From positions 110,713 to 174,712 of the forward strand of contig JAGAJO010000004.1 in assembly GCA_017626015.1 (NCBI GenBank): a stretch of 64,000 bases of DNA. The letters run 5' to 3'. A program made the translations under genes and the position numbers. Shown here piece after piece: positions 8,064-16,148 of the stretch. The stretch comes from Ruminococcus sp. (GTDB taxonomy: Bacteria > Bacillota > Clostridia > Oscillospirales > Ruminococcaceae). Below the pieces are notes generated by a model. The model did not search any database. It was not told the origin of the DNA and saw nothing but the letters and a program-made list of their open reading frames with translations. The first letter of the stretch is position 1. Each line of letters begins with the position of its first letter.

Positions 8064-9083
8064 TTAATGCCCTTGGTTAATGTCTTTTACGGACGCACCT
8101 CTTATCATTCGTCCGTCCACTGTGATGACCTCGGTAAAGGTAGTCTGCGGATTTTCAATCAGCGAGATAAGCTGTTTTGCCGCTGCCGCCCCTATTGCCG
8201 CTGAATCCTGAAGATAAGTGGTAAGCTTCGGCGTAAGCATCTGAGAATACGCTATGCCGTCGTAGCCCACTACCGAAACATCGTTCGGCACCGAAAGCCC
8301 CATATCCTTCACCGCATTGCAGCCGCCTATCGCCGAATAATCGTCCGGCATAAAAATACAGGTAGGTCTCTCCCGCATTTCAAGCAGCTTTTTGGTAAGC
8401 TGGTATGTTCTTTCCGGATTATGATAATCGCCGGAAAGCATCCAATCGGTATTGATCTCAAGTCCTCTGTTCATACACGCTTTGCAGAAGCCTGCCTGAC
8501 GTCTTTCCGCCACCGCCGATCTGTTGCCCTGTATATAGGCGATCTTCCTGTGTCCCATATCGGCAGCATAATTTACAAGCTCTTCTATTCCCTTTTCGTT
8601 ATTGGACATCACGGCAGTCCGGCAGTCGAAGATATGATCTATGGTGACGACCGGTATATCGCCGTTTATTATCTCATATACGTCGTGGGAAGTAAAATCG
8701 GTGCAGACAATTATCACACCGTCCACGTTGCGGTACTTGCAGTGCTCGTAGGTCGACATCTTCTGCCGCCCGATATCCTTATTTATAAAGGTTATATCGT
8801 ATCCGGCAGCCTCAGCCTCCATCTTGAAGCTGTTGAGTACCTTTGCGAAAAATTCGTGAGTAAGACCGCTGCCGGCTTCGTCGGAGAACATAACGCCCAG
8901 ATTGTAGGTCCTGTTTGTCTTCAGCGCCCTCGCCTGGGAATTTGGGAAATATCCCATTTCCTTAGCCGCTTTTATAAGTCTTTCCCTCGTAGCCTCACTG
9001 ACGTCCTTATGTCCGTTCAGGGCTTTGCTTACAGTGGCAACCGAAACGCCGCAGCGGACGGAAATGTCTTTTAAAGAAACCAT
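8064..9083 (-). CDS. LacI-family transcriptional regulator
   Basis: 339 residues. The N-terminal helix-turn-helix VSLKDISVRCGVSVATVSKA with the hinge-helix region ALNGHKDVSEATRERL is diagnostic of the LacI/GalR family; the rest is a periplasmic-binding-protein-like sensor domain. It is the first gene of the leftward sugar operon. Its own promoter (9165-9193) carries two AAACGTTT palindromes downstream of the -10 box, so it probably represses the whole operon including itself and releases DNA on binding the imported sugar or a derivative. The effector is unknown. Confidence 0.92.
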   Translation of the reverse strand: MVSLKDISVRCGVSVATVSKALNGHKDVSEATRERLIKAAKEMGYFPNSQARALKTNRTYNLGVMFSDEAGSGLTHEFFAKVLNSFKMEAEAAGYDITFINKDIGRQKMSTYEHCKYRNVDGVIIVCTDFTSHDVYEIINGDIPVVTIDHIFDCRTAVMSNNEKGIEELVNYAADMGHRKIAYIQGNRSAVAERRQAGFCKACMNRGLEINTDWMLSGDYHNPERTYQLTKKLLEMRERPTCIFMPDDYSAIGGCNAVKDMGLSVPNDVSVVGYDGIAYSQMLTPKLTTYLQDSAAIGAAAAKQLISLIENPQTTFTEVITVDGRMIRGASVKDINQGH

Positions 9084-9110
9084 GTAAAAATTTCCGCCTT
9101 CCTGTCGGTT

Positions 9111-9118
9111 AAACGTTT
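9111..9118. promoter_or_regulatory. Putative LacI-family operator O1 (AAACGTTT)
   Basis: Palindromic core AAACGTTT with central CG, the hallmark of LacI/GalR operators, 28 bases upstream of the regulator start and downstream of its promoter. Confidence 0.55.
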
Positions 9119-9145
9119 ACGTCATATTTACCGACAATAAATTTC

Positions 9146-9153
9146 AAACGTTT
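9146..9153. promoter_or_regulatory. Putative LacI-family operator O2 (AAACGTTT)
   Basis: Second AAACGTTT palindrome, just downstream of the -10 box of the operon promoter, where bound repressor would block transcription start. Confidence 0.6.
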
Positions 9154-9164
9154 CCGTTAATAAA

Positions 9165-9193
9165 AATATACAATACTTTCGTTAAAATTTCAA
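9165..9193 (-). promoter_or_regulatory. Promoter of LacI-sugar ABC operon
   Basis: On the minus strand TTGAAA (9188-9193) and TATATT (9165-9170) are separated by 17 bases. Operator-like palindromes at 9146 and 9111 follow downstream. Confidence 0.7.
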
Positions 9194-9744
9194 GGGTTTT
9201 TTTATATTTTTTTGCGTGGTGTAATTAATTATGTAGCATTGACTAAACTTTCAACACGCCTTTTATGCAATTTCACCACATATTTGATAAAATTGTAATC
9301 ATTCTGTAATCAATTGGAAGGGGCGATCCGATGAAAACGAAAAGTAAATGCAAAATTTTACCTTATGGAAAATTAAGACAATTGTTTGGTGTGCAAAATT
9401 TACATAATTAAATATAAAGTCAGGGTTATTATTTTTCCAAATGCACAAAATTCCGGGAGCGTTTTTTCATATGTTTTTTTAAAACGTTTTCGGGAATATC
9501 AGGGCGAACTGGGAGGAAAAATATAAAAATATGAAGCTTACGGAGCTTTTTTTGTATAAAATATTTACTTTTCCTTTAAATATAGAGCTGTACGGATTTG
9601 CTTCGGTTTATTGGGAAACGTTTACTGCGTCGGAGAAGTATCTTCTTTTGTGCAAAATCACAATTTGTGAACAAGACGTTATCGGCGGGAATAATTTTAA
9701 CCTGACGGCTGCCCAGGATATCCGGGGAAATTCAGCGTCTGTTA
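9194..9744. other. Long AT-rich spacer between divergent operons
   Basis: About 550 bases without a supported gene. It holds two more AAACGTTT palindromes (9482-9489 and 9616-9623). The open frame 9531-9782 inside it has a ribosome site 15 bases away, runs across a strong promoter and is judged spurious. Confidence 0.5.
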
Positions 9745-9773
9745 TTGACGAAAACGGGGAAATGTGCTATAAT
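9745..9773 (+). promoter_or_regulatory. Promoter of cytidylyltransferase-epimerase operon
   Basis: TTGACG (9745-9750), 17-base spacer, TATAAT (9768-9773), about 60 bases before the ATG at 9836. Confidence 0.8.
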
Positions 9774-9835
9774 ACTTTTTAAATGTACGGATATACTATA
9801 ATTATATATGTTTATTTAAAAAAGGAGAGTGCCAA

Positions 9836-10552
9836 ATGAATGTTGCGGTAATTATTGCAGGCGGTTCGGGTCACAGAATGGGGCAGGATATACCCAAGCA
9901 GTTTATCAACGTTTACGACAAGCCCATACTTATATACACGCTGGAGGGCTTCCAGAAGCACCCGCAGATAGACGCTATCGAGGTGGTTTGCATTGACGGC
10001 TGGCACGACATTGTGTGGGCGTATGCAAAGCAGTTCAACATCACAAAGCTCAAGTGGATAGTTTCCGGCGGAGCAACGGGACAGGAATCGATACGAAACG
10101 GTGTATACAATCTCGAGGGAAAATGTTCCGACAATGATACGGTGATAATCCACGACGGAATAAGACCGCTGGTGGACGAGACGGTGCTTTCGGACGTTAT
10201 CGTCAAGTGCGAAAAGTACGGCAACGCTGTTACGTCTATGCCTTACAACGAGCAGATATTTGTTGTGGACGACGACATCTCGACGGTGAAGTACATTCCC
10301 AGAGAGACGCTCAGGCGTGTTTCCACACCGCAGGCTTATAAATTCGGCAAGCTTGACAGTAAGTACCACGAGGCGTTTGAGAAGGAGATAGGCATTTACG
10401 GCTCCTCATACACCAATACCATGATGGTGGAGCTGGGAGAGAGGCTGTATTTTGCGGCAGGCTCGGACAAGAATATAAAGCTTACCACAAAGGACGATCT
10501 TGAAATGTTCAAGGCGTATCTCAAGTCAGACACGGATAACTGGCTGAAATAG
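9836..10552 (+). CDS. IspD/TarI-family cytidylyltransferase
   Basis: 238 residues, AAGGAG ahead of the ATG. N-terminal nucleotide-binding loop IIAGGSGHRMGQDIPKQF (residues 6-23) and HDGIRPLVDE are the family signatures; such enzymes join CTP to a sugar- or polyol-phosphate. IspD (isoprenoid synthesis) and TarI (ribitol-5-phosphate, teichoic acid precursors) share this fold. The partner gene downstream is a sugar-nucleotide epimerase/dehydratase, and HDGIRP replaces the usual HDAVRP, so a role in CDP-activated polyol or sugar for surface polymers is more likely than the MEP pathway. The exact substrate is not readable. Confidence 0.85.
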   Translation: MNVAVIIAGGSGHRMGQDIPKQFINVYDKPILIYTLEGFQKHPQIDAIEVVCIDGWHDIVWAYAKQFNITKLKWIVSGGATGQESIRNGVYNLEGKCSDNDTVIIHDGIRPLVDETVLSDVIVKCEKYGNAVTSMPYNEQIFVVDDDISTVKYIPRETLRRVSTPQAYKFGKLDSKYHEAFEKEIGIYGSSYTNTMMVELGERLYFAAGSDKNIKLTTKDDLEMFKAYLKSDTDNWLK

Positions 10553-10566
10553 AGAGGGGTCGGACT

Positions 10567-11619
10567 GTGAATTTAATCGAAAGCAACAGATACAGGGCGG
10601 AGGTCGCTGCCGCTGCCGCTTATCCTCTGGAGTGGGAAAAGCTTAGCGGCAGATCCCTGCTTATAACGGGAGCTACCGGAATGATCGGCAGCTTTCTTAT
10701 CGACGTTATCATGAGCAAGCCGGAGCTTGGGTGCAAAATATACGCTGTTGGCAGGAATGCCGCAAGGGCTGCCGAACGTTTCAGGGACTATGAGGACGGA
10801 GGACTTTTCCGCTTTATAACTGCGGACATCAACAAGCCTTTTGATATGGGTGGGGAAAAGATCGACTATGTTTTCCATGCTGCCAGCAACACTCACCCTG
10901 TGGCTTATGCAACGGATCCTATCGGGACGGTGATGACGAACATTCAGGGAACGTACAATATGCTGGAATTTGCGGCGGCTCACAAGGCGGAGCGTTTTGT
11001 GTTTGCGTCGTCGGTGGAGGTTTACGGTGAGAACAGGGGAGATACCGAAAGGTTTTCGGAGGATTACTGCGGATATATCGACTGCAACACGCTGAGGGCG
11101 GGTTATCCCGAGGGAAAGCGTGCAGGGGAGGCTCTTTGTCAGGCGTTTATAAAGCAGAAGGGTCTTGACGCAGTGATGCCGAGGCTTTCCAGGACATACG
11201 GTCCTACCATGCTTATGTCGGACACCAAGGCGATCTCGCAGTTTATCAAAAAAGGAGCTGCGGGGGAGGATATCGTACTGAAATCGGAGGGAACGCAGCT
11301 GTATTCATACAGCTATGTTGCCGACGCTGCTGCTGCGGTGCTGGTATGTCTTTTACGGGGCGTCTGCGGAGAGGCTTACAACGTTGCCGACGCCGGCTCG
11401 GACATCACTCTTAGGGATCTTGCAGGTATAATAGCTGAATATACTGGAAAAAGGGTCGTTTTCGAGCTTCCCGACGAGACGGAGAGAGCGGGATATTCAA
11501 AGGCGACAAAGGCGATACTTGACAGCTCGAAGCTTAAGGCTCTGGGCTGGGAAGCGTTATATGACATGAAAAAGGGTCTTTCAAGGACGGTAGATATTAT
11601 AAGAGAGGTTTATTTTTAA
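10567..11619 (+). CDS. NAD-dependent epimerase/dehydratase (extended SDR)
   Basis: 350 residues, GTG start with GAGAGGGG about eight bases upstream. The Rossmann motif TGATGMIG (near residue 38) binds NAD(P); SSVEVYG and the YPEGK motif give the catalytic Ser/Tyr/Lys of extended short-chain dehydrogenases that act on nucleotide-linked sugars. It follows the cytidylyltransferase with a 14-base gap, so both likely make or modify one CDP-sugar for a cell-surface polymer. Relatives include UDP-glucuronate decarboxylases and dTDP-glucose dehydratases; the substrate is open. Confidence 0.88.
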   Translation: MNLIESNRYRAEVAAAAAYPLEWEKLSGRSLLITGATGMIGSFLIDVIMSKPELGCKIYAVGRNAARAAERFRDYEDGGLFRFITADINKPFDMGGEKIDYVFHAASNTHPVAYATDPIGTVMTNIQGTYNMLEFAAAHKAERFVFASSVEVYGENRGDTERFSEDYCGYIDCNTLRAGYPEGKRAGEALCQAFIKQKGLDAVMPRLSRTYGPTMLMSDTKAISQFIKKGAAGEDIVLKSEGTQLYSYSYVADAAAAVLVCLLRGVCGEAYNVADAGSDITLRDLAGIIAEYTGKRVVFELPDETERAGYSKATKAILDSSKLKALGWEALYDMKKGLSRTVDIIREVYF

Positions 11620-11676
11620 GGCGGTTAAATAACAAAAAACGAGTGAATAAATCAGGACGTTAATAAAGATGTTTCA

Positions 11677-11716
11677 GCCATAGTATTTCCGGTTACATAG
11701 CCGGAGGTGCTATGGC
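11677..11716 (+). terminator. Hairpin behind epimerase gene
   Basis: GCCATAG (11677-11683) pairs with CTATGGC (11710-11716), with an inner CCGG/CCGG stem. Followed by GTTTCT rather than a long U-tract, so termination may be partial. Confidence 0.5.
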
Positions 11717-11723
11717 GTTTCTA

Positions 11724-11752
11724 TTGACTTAACAGTTATTTGGTAGTATAAT
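11724..11752 (+). promoter_or_regulatory. Promoter of small membrane protein gene
   Basis: TTGACT (11724-11729), 17 bases, TATAAT (11747-11752), 35 bases before the start codon. Confidence 0.8.
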
Positions 11753-11787
11753 CTAAGTAAGAAAATCGGGATTTAGGAGGAATATCA

Positions 11788-11979
11788 ATGAAACTAAATA
11801 AAATCATAGGTATTATTGCAGGCATATCAGGAATTCTTTTAGGGATAACTATACTAATTGTTAGTATTATGGATATTGATGTTCCAAAGCCGATTTGGGC
11901 TATATTTTCTGTTGTTTGTTTTATTAATGCAATCGGAAATATTATCAATTATAAGGAAGGCAAAAACGATAGATCGTAA
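11788..11979 (+). CDS. Small two-helix membrane protein (unknown)
   Basis: 63 residues. AGGAGG (11775-11780) lies seven bases before the ATG and a near-consensus promoter lies upstream, so this short gene is well supported although no family is recognised. Two hydrophobic helices (about residues 4-27 and 34-51) are joined by a short DVPKP turn; the tail is charged (KEGKNDRS). It stands alone between two terminator-like hairpins as a single-gene transcript. Base composition is more AT-rich than its neighbours. Confidence 0.7.
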   Translation: MKLNKIIGIIAGISGILLGITILIVSIMDIDVPKPIWAIFSVVCFINAIGNIINYKEGKNDRS

Positions 11980-12024
11980 AATTTGGTAATCAAAATTCTG
12001 ATCTATGCGAGTAACTGAGCAAAT

Positions 12025-12072
12025 AAAATGATCCCGAAAGAGGTTATTGACGGCCTCTTACGGGATCATTTT
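12025..12072. terminator. Bidirectional terminator with branched stem
   Basis: AAAATGATCCCG (12025-12036) pairs with CGGGATCATTTT (12061-12072), with an inner AGAGG/CCTCT stem. The A/T flanks serve convergent transcripts from the small membrane gene and the kinase gene. Confidence 0.85.
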
Positions 12073-12101
12073 ATATGAATACCGATCTGTTTTCGCACGG
12101 T

Positions 12102-12671
12102 CTATTTTTCAAGTATAGACAAGGTTTGCTTCATGGATGAGAGAAATTCCTCACGGGTGGAATTTTTGAAGATGATTAGGTCGCTGCCCACCTCCTTGGG
12201 GGCATTGAAGTTTACGGTCTTTATATATTCGTCCCAGTGGGAAAGCTTCCAGGAATCACGGTCGCTGTTTCGCCTTATCATACGCTGTCTGCATACCTCG
12301 GGGGAGGTCTCCACCCAGACTGCGCACAGCTTTGCGCCTTTTTTTGCAAGCTCCGCCTTAAGGCTGCCGATAAATTCCTTATTGCGGATCTCTTTGGTAA
12401 ACGGGGCATTTATAAGCACGGAATCCGCATACTCCAGAGCCTCCATAGCAAGCGCAAGGATAGCTTTATACTCGTAGTCACGGATATTTTTCTCAAAAAA
12501 TTCGCTGCTGCGGTTGTATTCCTCGCCGGCGACGGCAAATATCTGCTTTGAAAGGACGATAAGGGTGTCCTTGTCAAGATAGACGATATGTCTGAGCTTT
12601 GCCGCCAGCTGTCTGGAGATAAACGTTTTCCCGCAGGCGGGAGGCGATGTCACAAGAATTAGTTTTTTCAT
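12102..12671 (-). CDS. P-loop kinase-like ATPase (AAA_33 / zeta-like fold)
   Basis: 189 residues. The start at 12671 follows AAAGGA; the longer frame begins inside a repeat element. The Walker A motif SPPACGKT lies at residues 8-15, and WVETSPEVCRQRMIRRNSDR is a lid-like segment with two or more arginines, as in small-molecule kinases (shikimate/gluconate kinase type, zeta-toxin type). The substrate is unknown; no antitoxin partner is seen next to it, so a toxin role is unlikely. It is a single gene, with a structured repeat directly upstream. Confidence 0.7.
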   Translation of the reverse strand: MKKLILVTSPPACGKTFISRQLAAKLRHIVYLDKDTLIVLSKQIFAVAGEEYNRSSEFFEKNIRDYEYKAILALAMEALEYADSVLINAPFTKEIRNKEFIGSLKAELAKKGAKLCAVWVETSPEVCRQRMIRRNSDRDSWKLSHWDEYIKTVNFNAPKEVGSDLIIFKNSTREEFLSSMKQTLSILEK

Positions 12672-12691
12672 AGGATCCTTTCCTTTTATAT

Positions 12692-12807
12692 TAGACCTCC
12701 TCGGAAACTTACGAAGCACCATCTTCCTTGTCTATTTTGCCCTGTGCTTTGAGCCGGACAAATTATCCTGCGGAATCCGGCACTTCTCCGGTTTCCGAGG
12801 AGGTCTA
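12692..12807. repeat. Inverted-repeat element with 17-bp perfect arms
   Basis: TAGACCTCCTCGGAAAC (12692-12708) and its exact reverse complement (12791-12807) enclose 82 bases holding two smaller stems (AGCAC/GTGCT and GCCGGA/TCCGGC). As RNA it would fold into a three-way junction. It lies between the kinase and AraC genes and has no coding content. It could be a small non-autonomous element or a structured RNA. Confidence 0.65.
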
Positions 12808-12841
12808 TTAGATACACTGTTAGTATATCCTGAAAATTCAA

Positions 12842-12874
12842 GGCAATACCGCACAGCCATTGTGTATGTCCTGC
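12842..12874 (+). repeat. Short copy of the GGCAATACCGCACA repeat
   Basis: Shares GGCAATACCGCACAGCC and a TTGTGTA-GTC-TGC core with the copies at 13813 and 26485, but lacks about 13 bases in the middle. Lies 24 bases beyond the AraC stop. Confidence 0.6.
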
Positions 12875-12897
12875 CTTAGATCTCAGCCGGAGGTTTT

Positions 12898-13734
12898 TCA
12901 GTTCCTCCACATTTTGCGGAATGCCGAGCCTGTCATGCCCTCCGATTTTTTAAACTGCCGGTTAAAGTAGCTCTGGTCGGAGAACCCGCAGGCGGCGGAG
13001 ATCTCGTCAATGCTTTTGTCGGTGAATCTCAGCAGGCGCTTTGCAAGGGTAATACGCTTGGCGGTGATGTAGTCGAAGATCGTTATGCCGCAGCACTTTT
13101 TAAATTCACGTTCTAGGTGGTATTTTGATAAGCCGAACTGTTCGGAGAGCTGTTCAAGGGTGATCTTTCGGGTGAAGCTTCCGCTGAGATAGCGTTTCAG
13201 CGCTTTTGCGGTCTCGGGAACGGGTTCACGGCTGAATGCGACGCTTTCAAGTATTCCCGTCAGCAGCGAGACGATCAGCAGAGAGGAACGCACTGCGCTG
13301 TTAGCTGCGGCAGCCTCGTTTATTTCGATTATGTTCCGCAGGGAATTTTCCATGGAAAATGAGTTTTCGGGAACGAACACCGCAGCGGATCTTGAGTAGA
13401 AGTAATCAAAATATTCCCGGGAGGTAGCTCCGTTAAAATGCACCCAGAGTATCTCCCACGGGTTCTTTTCGTCGGCTTTGTAGAGATGCTTTTTTGTGCA
13501 GTCGATAAAAAAAGCATTGCCCTCCTTAAGGGTATAGCTGCGTCCGTCATATTCCAGCACTCCCGAGCCGCTGAGGACAAGCACTATAAGGAACGAGCTG
13601 AGATTTTCACGTTCGGTCGCCGTGCTGTCGGGGGCGTTTATGTAGCCTGCTTCCTGGACGTAGAAAAAGCTTTTGCGTACCGTCTCCGACGGTGTGTTTA
13701 TGATACGCACGGTTTTTCCCCGGCTTGTGTTCAT
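12898..13734 (-). CDS. AraC-family transcriptional regulator
   Basis: 278 residues, AAAGGAG upstream of the ATG. The N-terminal half is a cupin-like sensor (VLEYDGRSYTLKEGNAFFI, PWEILWVHFNG), the C-terminal 100 residues carry the two AraC helix-turn-helix motifs (ITLEQLSEQFGLSKYHLERE and IDEISAACGFSDQSYFNRQF). Such proteins usually activate sugar-use genes. No sugar operon adjoins it, and its promoter abuts the end of a MITE-like element, so its target and control are open. Repeats flank the gene on both sides. Confidence 0.92.
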   Translation of the reverse strand: MNTSRGKTVRIINTPSETVRKSFFYVQEAGYINAPDSTATERENLSSFLIVLVLSGSGVLEYDGRSYTLKEGNAFFIDCTKKHLYKADEKNPWEILWVHFNGATSREYFDYFYSRSAAVFVPENSFSMENSLRNIIEINEAAAANSAVRSSLLIVSLLTGILESVAFSREPVPETAKALKRYLSGSFTRKITLEQLSEQFGLSKYHLEREFKKCCGITIFDYITAKRITLAKRLLRFTDKSIDEISAACGFSDQSYFNRQFKKSEGMTGSAFRKMWRN

Positions 13735-13774
13735 AGGCGACGCTCCTTTGACAAAGTTCTTATATCTTATAATA

Positions 13775-13803
13775 AGTTTAGCAGATTAAATAAATATTGT
13801 CAA
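13775..13803 (-). promoter_or_regulatory. Promoter of AraC-type gene
   Basis: Minus-strand TTGACA (13798-13803), 17 bases, TAAACT (13775-13780). The -35 box lies only five bases from the end of the MITE-like element at 13809. Confidence 0.7.
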
Positions 13804-13808
13804 GGAGG

Positions 13809-14010
13809 TATAGGCAATACCGCACAGCCACCGCCTGACGGCTTTGTGTACGTCTTGCGGCGTTTGGTTTTGATCAAACGCTGCGGCTATTCCGTCATAT
13901 TACCCAAATTCTCCTTGACATATGTTAGTATGCCTGCGTCGAATTTAGGAAATCTGACGAAAAATCTAACTGCGCAATACGCACACAATGGTTGTGCGGT
14001 ATTGCCTATA
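13809..14010. mobile_element. MITE-like element, 202 bp, 18-bp terminal inverted repeats
   Basis: TATAGGCAATACCGCACA at the left end (13809-13826) is repeated exactly in reverse complement at the right end (13993-14010). The interior has no gene; it includes a conserved 46-base block (13813-13858) found again at 26485, and the right end is the ACACAATGGTTGTGCGG hairpin found again at 39282. A partial third end (TGCGGTATTGTCTATA) follows at 14020-14035. No transposase is present, so it would need one encoded elsewhere. It lies between the AraC and lepA promoters. Confidence 0.7.
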
Positions 14011-14099
14011 TTTTTTCTTGCGGTATTGTCTATAACAAAACACGGTACTTTTGTCCGGTATTTTAAAAATTGATTTCCGTTTTTTTCTTACCCGAAAAA

Positions 14100-14128
14100 T
14101 TGACAACCACCCATAAGTATGATATAAT
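14100..14128 (+). promoter_or_regulatory. Promoter of lepA
   Basis: Full-consensus TTGACA (14100-14105) and TATAAT (14123-14128) with a 17-base spacer, 46 bases before the start codon. Confidence 0.88.
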
Positions 14129-14174
14129 AAAGTATTATGGATAAGTATACTTTAATACAGAAAGGGAATATAAA

Positions 14175-15977
14175 ATGCACTCAAAAAATATACGCAATTT
14201 CTGCATTATAGCGCATATAGATCACGGAAAATCCACCCTTGCAGACAGGATCCTGGAGCTTACCGATACGGTCGAGCTGAGAGAAATGGAGGATCAGCTG
14301 CTGGACAATATGGATATAGAGCGTGAGCGCGGCATAACTATCAAGGCGAGAGCGGTGCGGCTCACGTATCATTCAGACAGCGGAGAGGATTATATTTTTA
14401 ATCTCATTGATACTCCGGGTCATGTGGACTTCAACTATGAGGTATCACGTTCCCTTGCCGCCTGCGAGGGAGCTATACTTATTGTGGACGCTTCTCAGGG
14501 GATCGAGGCGCAGACCCTTGCCAACACATATCTTGCCATAGAACACGATCTGGAGGTACTGCCTGTTATAAATAAGATAGATCTGCCCTCAGCCGATCCG
14601 GAAAGAGCCTGCTCGGAGGTGGAAAACGTTATAGGTATACCGGCAATGGACGCACCGAGGATCTCCGCAAAAATGGGTACGAACATCAAGGAGGTCCTGG
14701 AGCGTGTGGTCACGGATATACCTGCGCCGTCGGGAGATGAAAATGCTCCTCTTAAGGCGCTGATATTTGACAGCTATTACGATCAGTACAAGGGCGTTAT
14801 TATTTACGTCAGGATCAAGGAGGGACACCTTAAGGCGGGGGATACGATACGTCTTATGGCTGCGGGTGCTCAATTCCAGACAGTCGAGGTGGGATACATG
14901 GGAGCTAAGGATCTTGTTCCTGTGGGAGAGCTTCACGCAGGAGAGGTCGGCTATATTGCGGCGTCCATCAAGGACATTGGAGATACCCGTGTGGGCGATA
15001 CCGTGACAAATGCCGCAGAGCCATGTTCGGAGGCTCTGCCAGGCTATAAAAAGGTAAATCCCATGGTCTACTGCGGAATTTATCCTGCTGACGGGGCAAA
15101 GTACGGAGATCTCCGTGACGCACTTGAAAAGCTTATGCTCAACGATGCGTCCCTTTCCTTTGAGCCTGAGACGTCGATCGCACTGGGCTTCGGTTTCCGC
15201 TGCGGATTTCTGGGACTTCTTCACATGGAAATAATTCAGGAGCGTCTGGAGCGTGAATATAATCTTGACCTTATCACCACCGCTCCCTCGGTCATCTATA
15301 AGGTGAATCTTACCAACGGCGAGACCGTATTTATAGATAACCCCACAAATTATCCGGATACCGGAACGATAGCGTCTGCGGAGGAGCCGGTGGTGAACGC
15401 ACACATTTATACTCCCTCGGAGTTTGTGGGAAATATTATGGAGCTTTGCCAGGACAGGCGGGGAAGCTTCAAGGACATGAAATATATAGACGAAAACCGT
15501 GTGGATCTGCACTATGTTCTTCCTCTTAACGAAATAGTTTACGATTTTTTCGATGCGCTGAAATCCCGTACAAAGGGATATGCTTCATTTGATTATGAGA
15601 TGAAGGGCTACGAGCCGTCAAGGCTTGTCAAGCTGGACGTTCTTCTGAATGGTGAGATCGTGGACGCTCTTTCATTTATCGTCCATGAGGAAAAGGCTTA
15701 TTCCAGAGGCAGACGGCTGACCGAAAAGCTTAAGGAGAATATCCCGAGACAGCTTTTCGAGGTCCCTGTTCAGGCGGCAATAGGCGGTAAAATAATTGCG
15801 AGAGAGACAATAAAGGCGCTGCGTAAGGACGTGCTTGCAAAATGCTACGGAGGAGATATCACCAGAAAGAAAAAGCTGCTTGAAAAGCAAAAAGAGGGCA
15901 AGAAGCGTATGCGGCAGCTGGGATCGGTCTCCGTTCCGCAGGAGGCGTTTATGTCTGTTCTTAAGCTGGATGACTGA
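14175..15977 (+). CDS. lepA: Elongation factor 4 (ribosome back-translocase)
   Basis: 600 residues, the normal LepA length. GTPase motifs are all present: AHIDHGKST (P-loop, residues 13-21), RGITIKA (switch I), DTPGHVDF and NKIDLP. The C-terminal LepA-specific domain is seen in the lysine-rich end ([20 protein letters not shown]). LepA binds stalled or mistranslocated ribosomes and helps assembly or back-translocation in the cytoplasm. It is transcribed from its own consensus promoter, probably with the small membrane protein genes and hemW behind it, an order common in Clostridia (lepA near hemW). Confidence 0.97.
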   Translation: MHSKNIRNFCIIAHIDHGKSTLADRILELTDTVELREMEDQLLDNMDIERERGITIKARAVRLTYHSDSGEDYIFNLIDTPGHVDFNYEVSRSLAACEGAILIVDASQGIEAQTLANTYLAIEHDLEVLPVINKIDLPSADPERACSEVENVIGIPAMDAPRISAKMGTNIKEVLERVVTDIPAPSGDENAPLKALIFDSYYDQYKGVIIYVRIKEGHLKAGDTIRLMAAGAQFQTVEVGYMGAKDLVPVGELHAGEVGYIAASIKDIGDTRVGDTVTNAAEPCSEALPGYKKVNPMVYCGIYPADGAKYGDLRDALEKLMLNDASLSFEPETSIALGFGFRCGFLGLLHMEIIQERLEREYNLDLITTAPSVIYKVNLTNGETVFIDNPTNYPDTGTIASAEEPVVNAHIYTPSEFVGNIMELCQDRRGSFKDMKYIDENRVDLHYVLPLNEIVYDFFDALKSRTKGYASFDYEMKGYEPSRLVKLDVLLNGEIVDALSFIVHEEKAYSRGRRLTEKLKENIPRQLFEVPVQAAIGGKIIARETIKALRKDVLAKCYGGDITRKKKLLEKQKEGKKRMRQLGSVSVPQEAFMSVLKLDD

Positions 15978-16050
15978 TGACCGCAAAAAACGGGCATTAT
16001 ATTATTCGGAACTCTATATAATATAATAAGATGTGGGGGAGGAGCATATA

Positions 16051-16125
16051 ATGAAACAATGTCCGGAATGCTTTGATCTTTTTAAGGACGAAGTACCGTT
16101 CCCGCAGCGTTTGCTGCCTTTTTAG
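16051..16125 (+). CDS. Possible 24-residue leader or remnant peptide with CPEC motif
   Basis: ATG with GGGGGAGGAG about nine bases upstream, encoding MKQCPECFDLFKDEVPFPQR and four more residues. The start looks like that of a zinc-ribbon protein (CPEC) cut short. A GCAGC-GTTT-GCTGC hairpin followed by CTTTTT overlaps the stop, so it may be a leader peptide with an attenuator or the remains of a decayed gene. Only the ribosome site and the motif support it. Confidence 0.35.
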   Translation: MKQCPECFDLFKDEVPFPQRLLPF

Positions 16126-16148
16126 GAGGATAAAAGGAAAGGTTTAAT

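Noticed and set aside
9531-9782. 83-codon open frame in the LacI upstream region
   Set aside because: Ribosome-site candidate is 15 bases away, the frame covers an AAACGTTT operator-like site and runs through the -35 and -10 boxes of the next operon, and the protein has no recognisable character.
12102-12671. Zeta-type toxin of a toxin-antitoxin pair
   Set aside because: P-loop kinase fold fits, but no small antitoxin gene adjoins it; left as a generic kinase.
12842-14035. CRISPR array from repeated GCAATACCGCACA units
   Set aside because: Copies are in both orientations, irregularly spaced and palindromic; no equal spacers and no cas genes.
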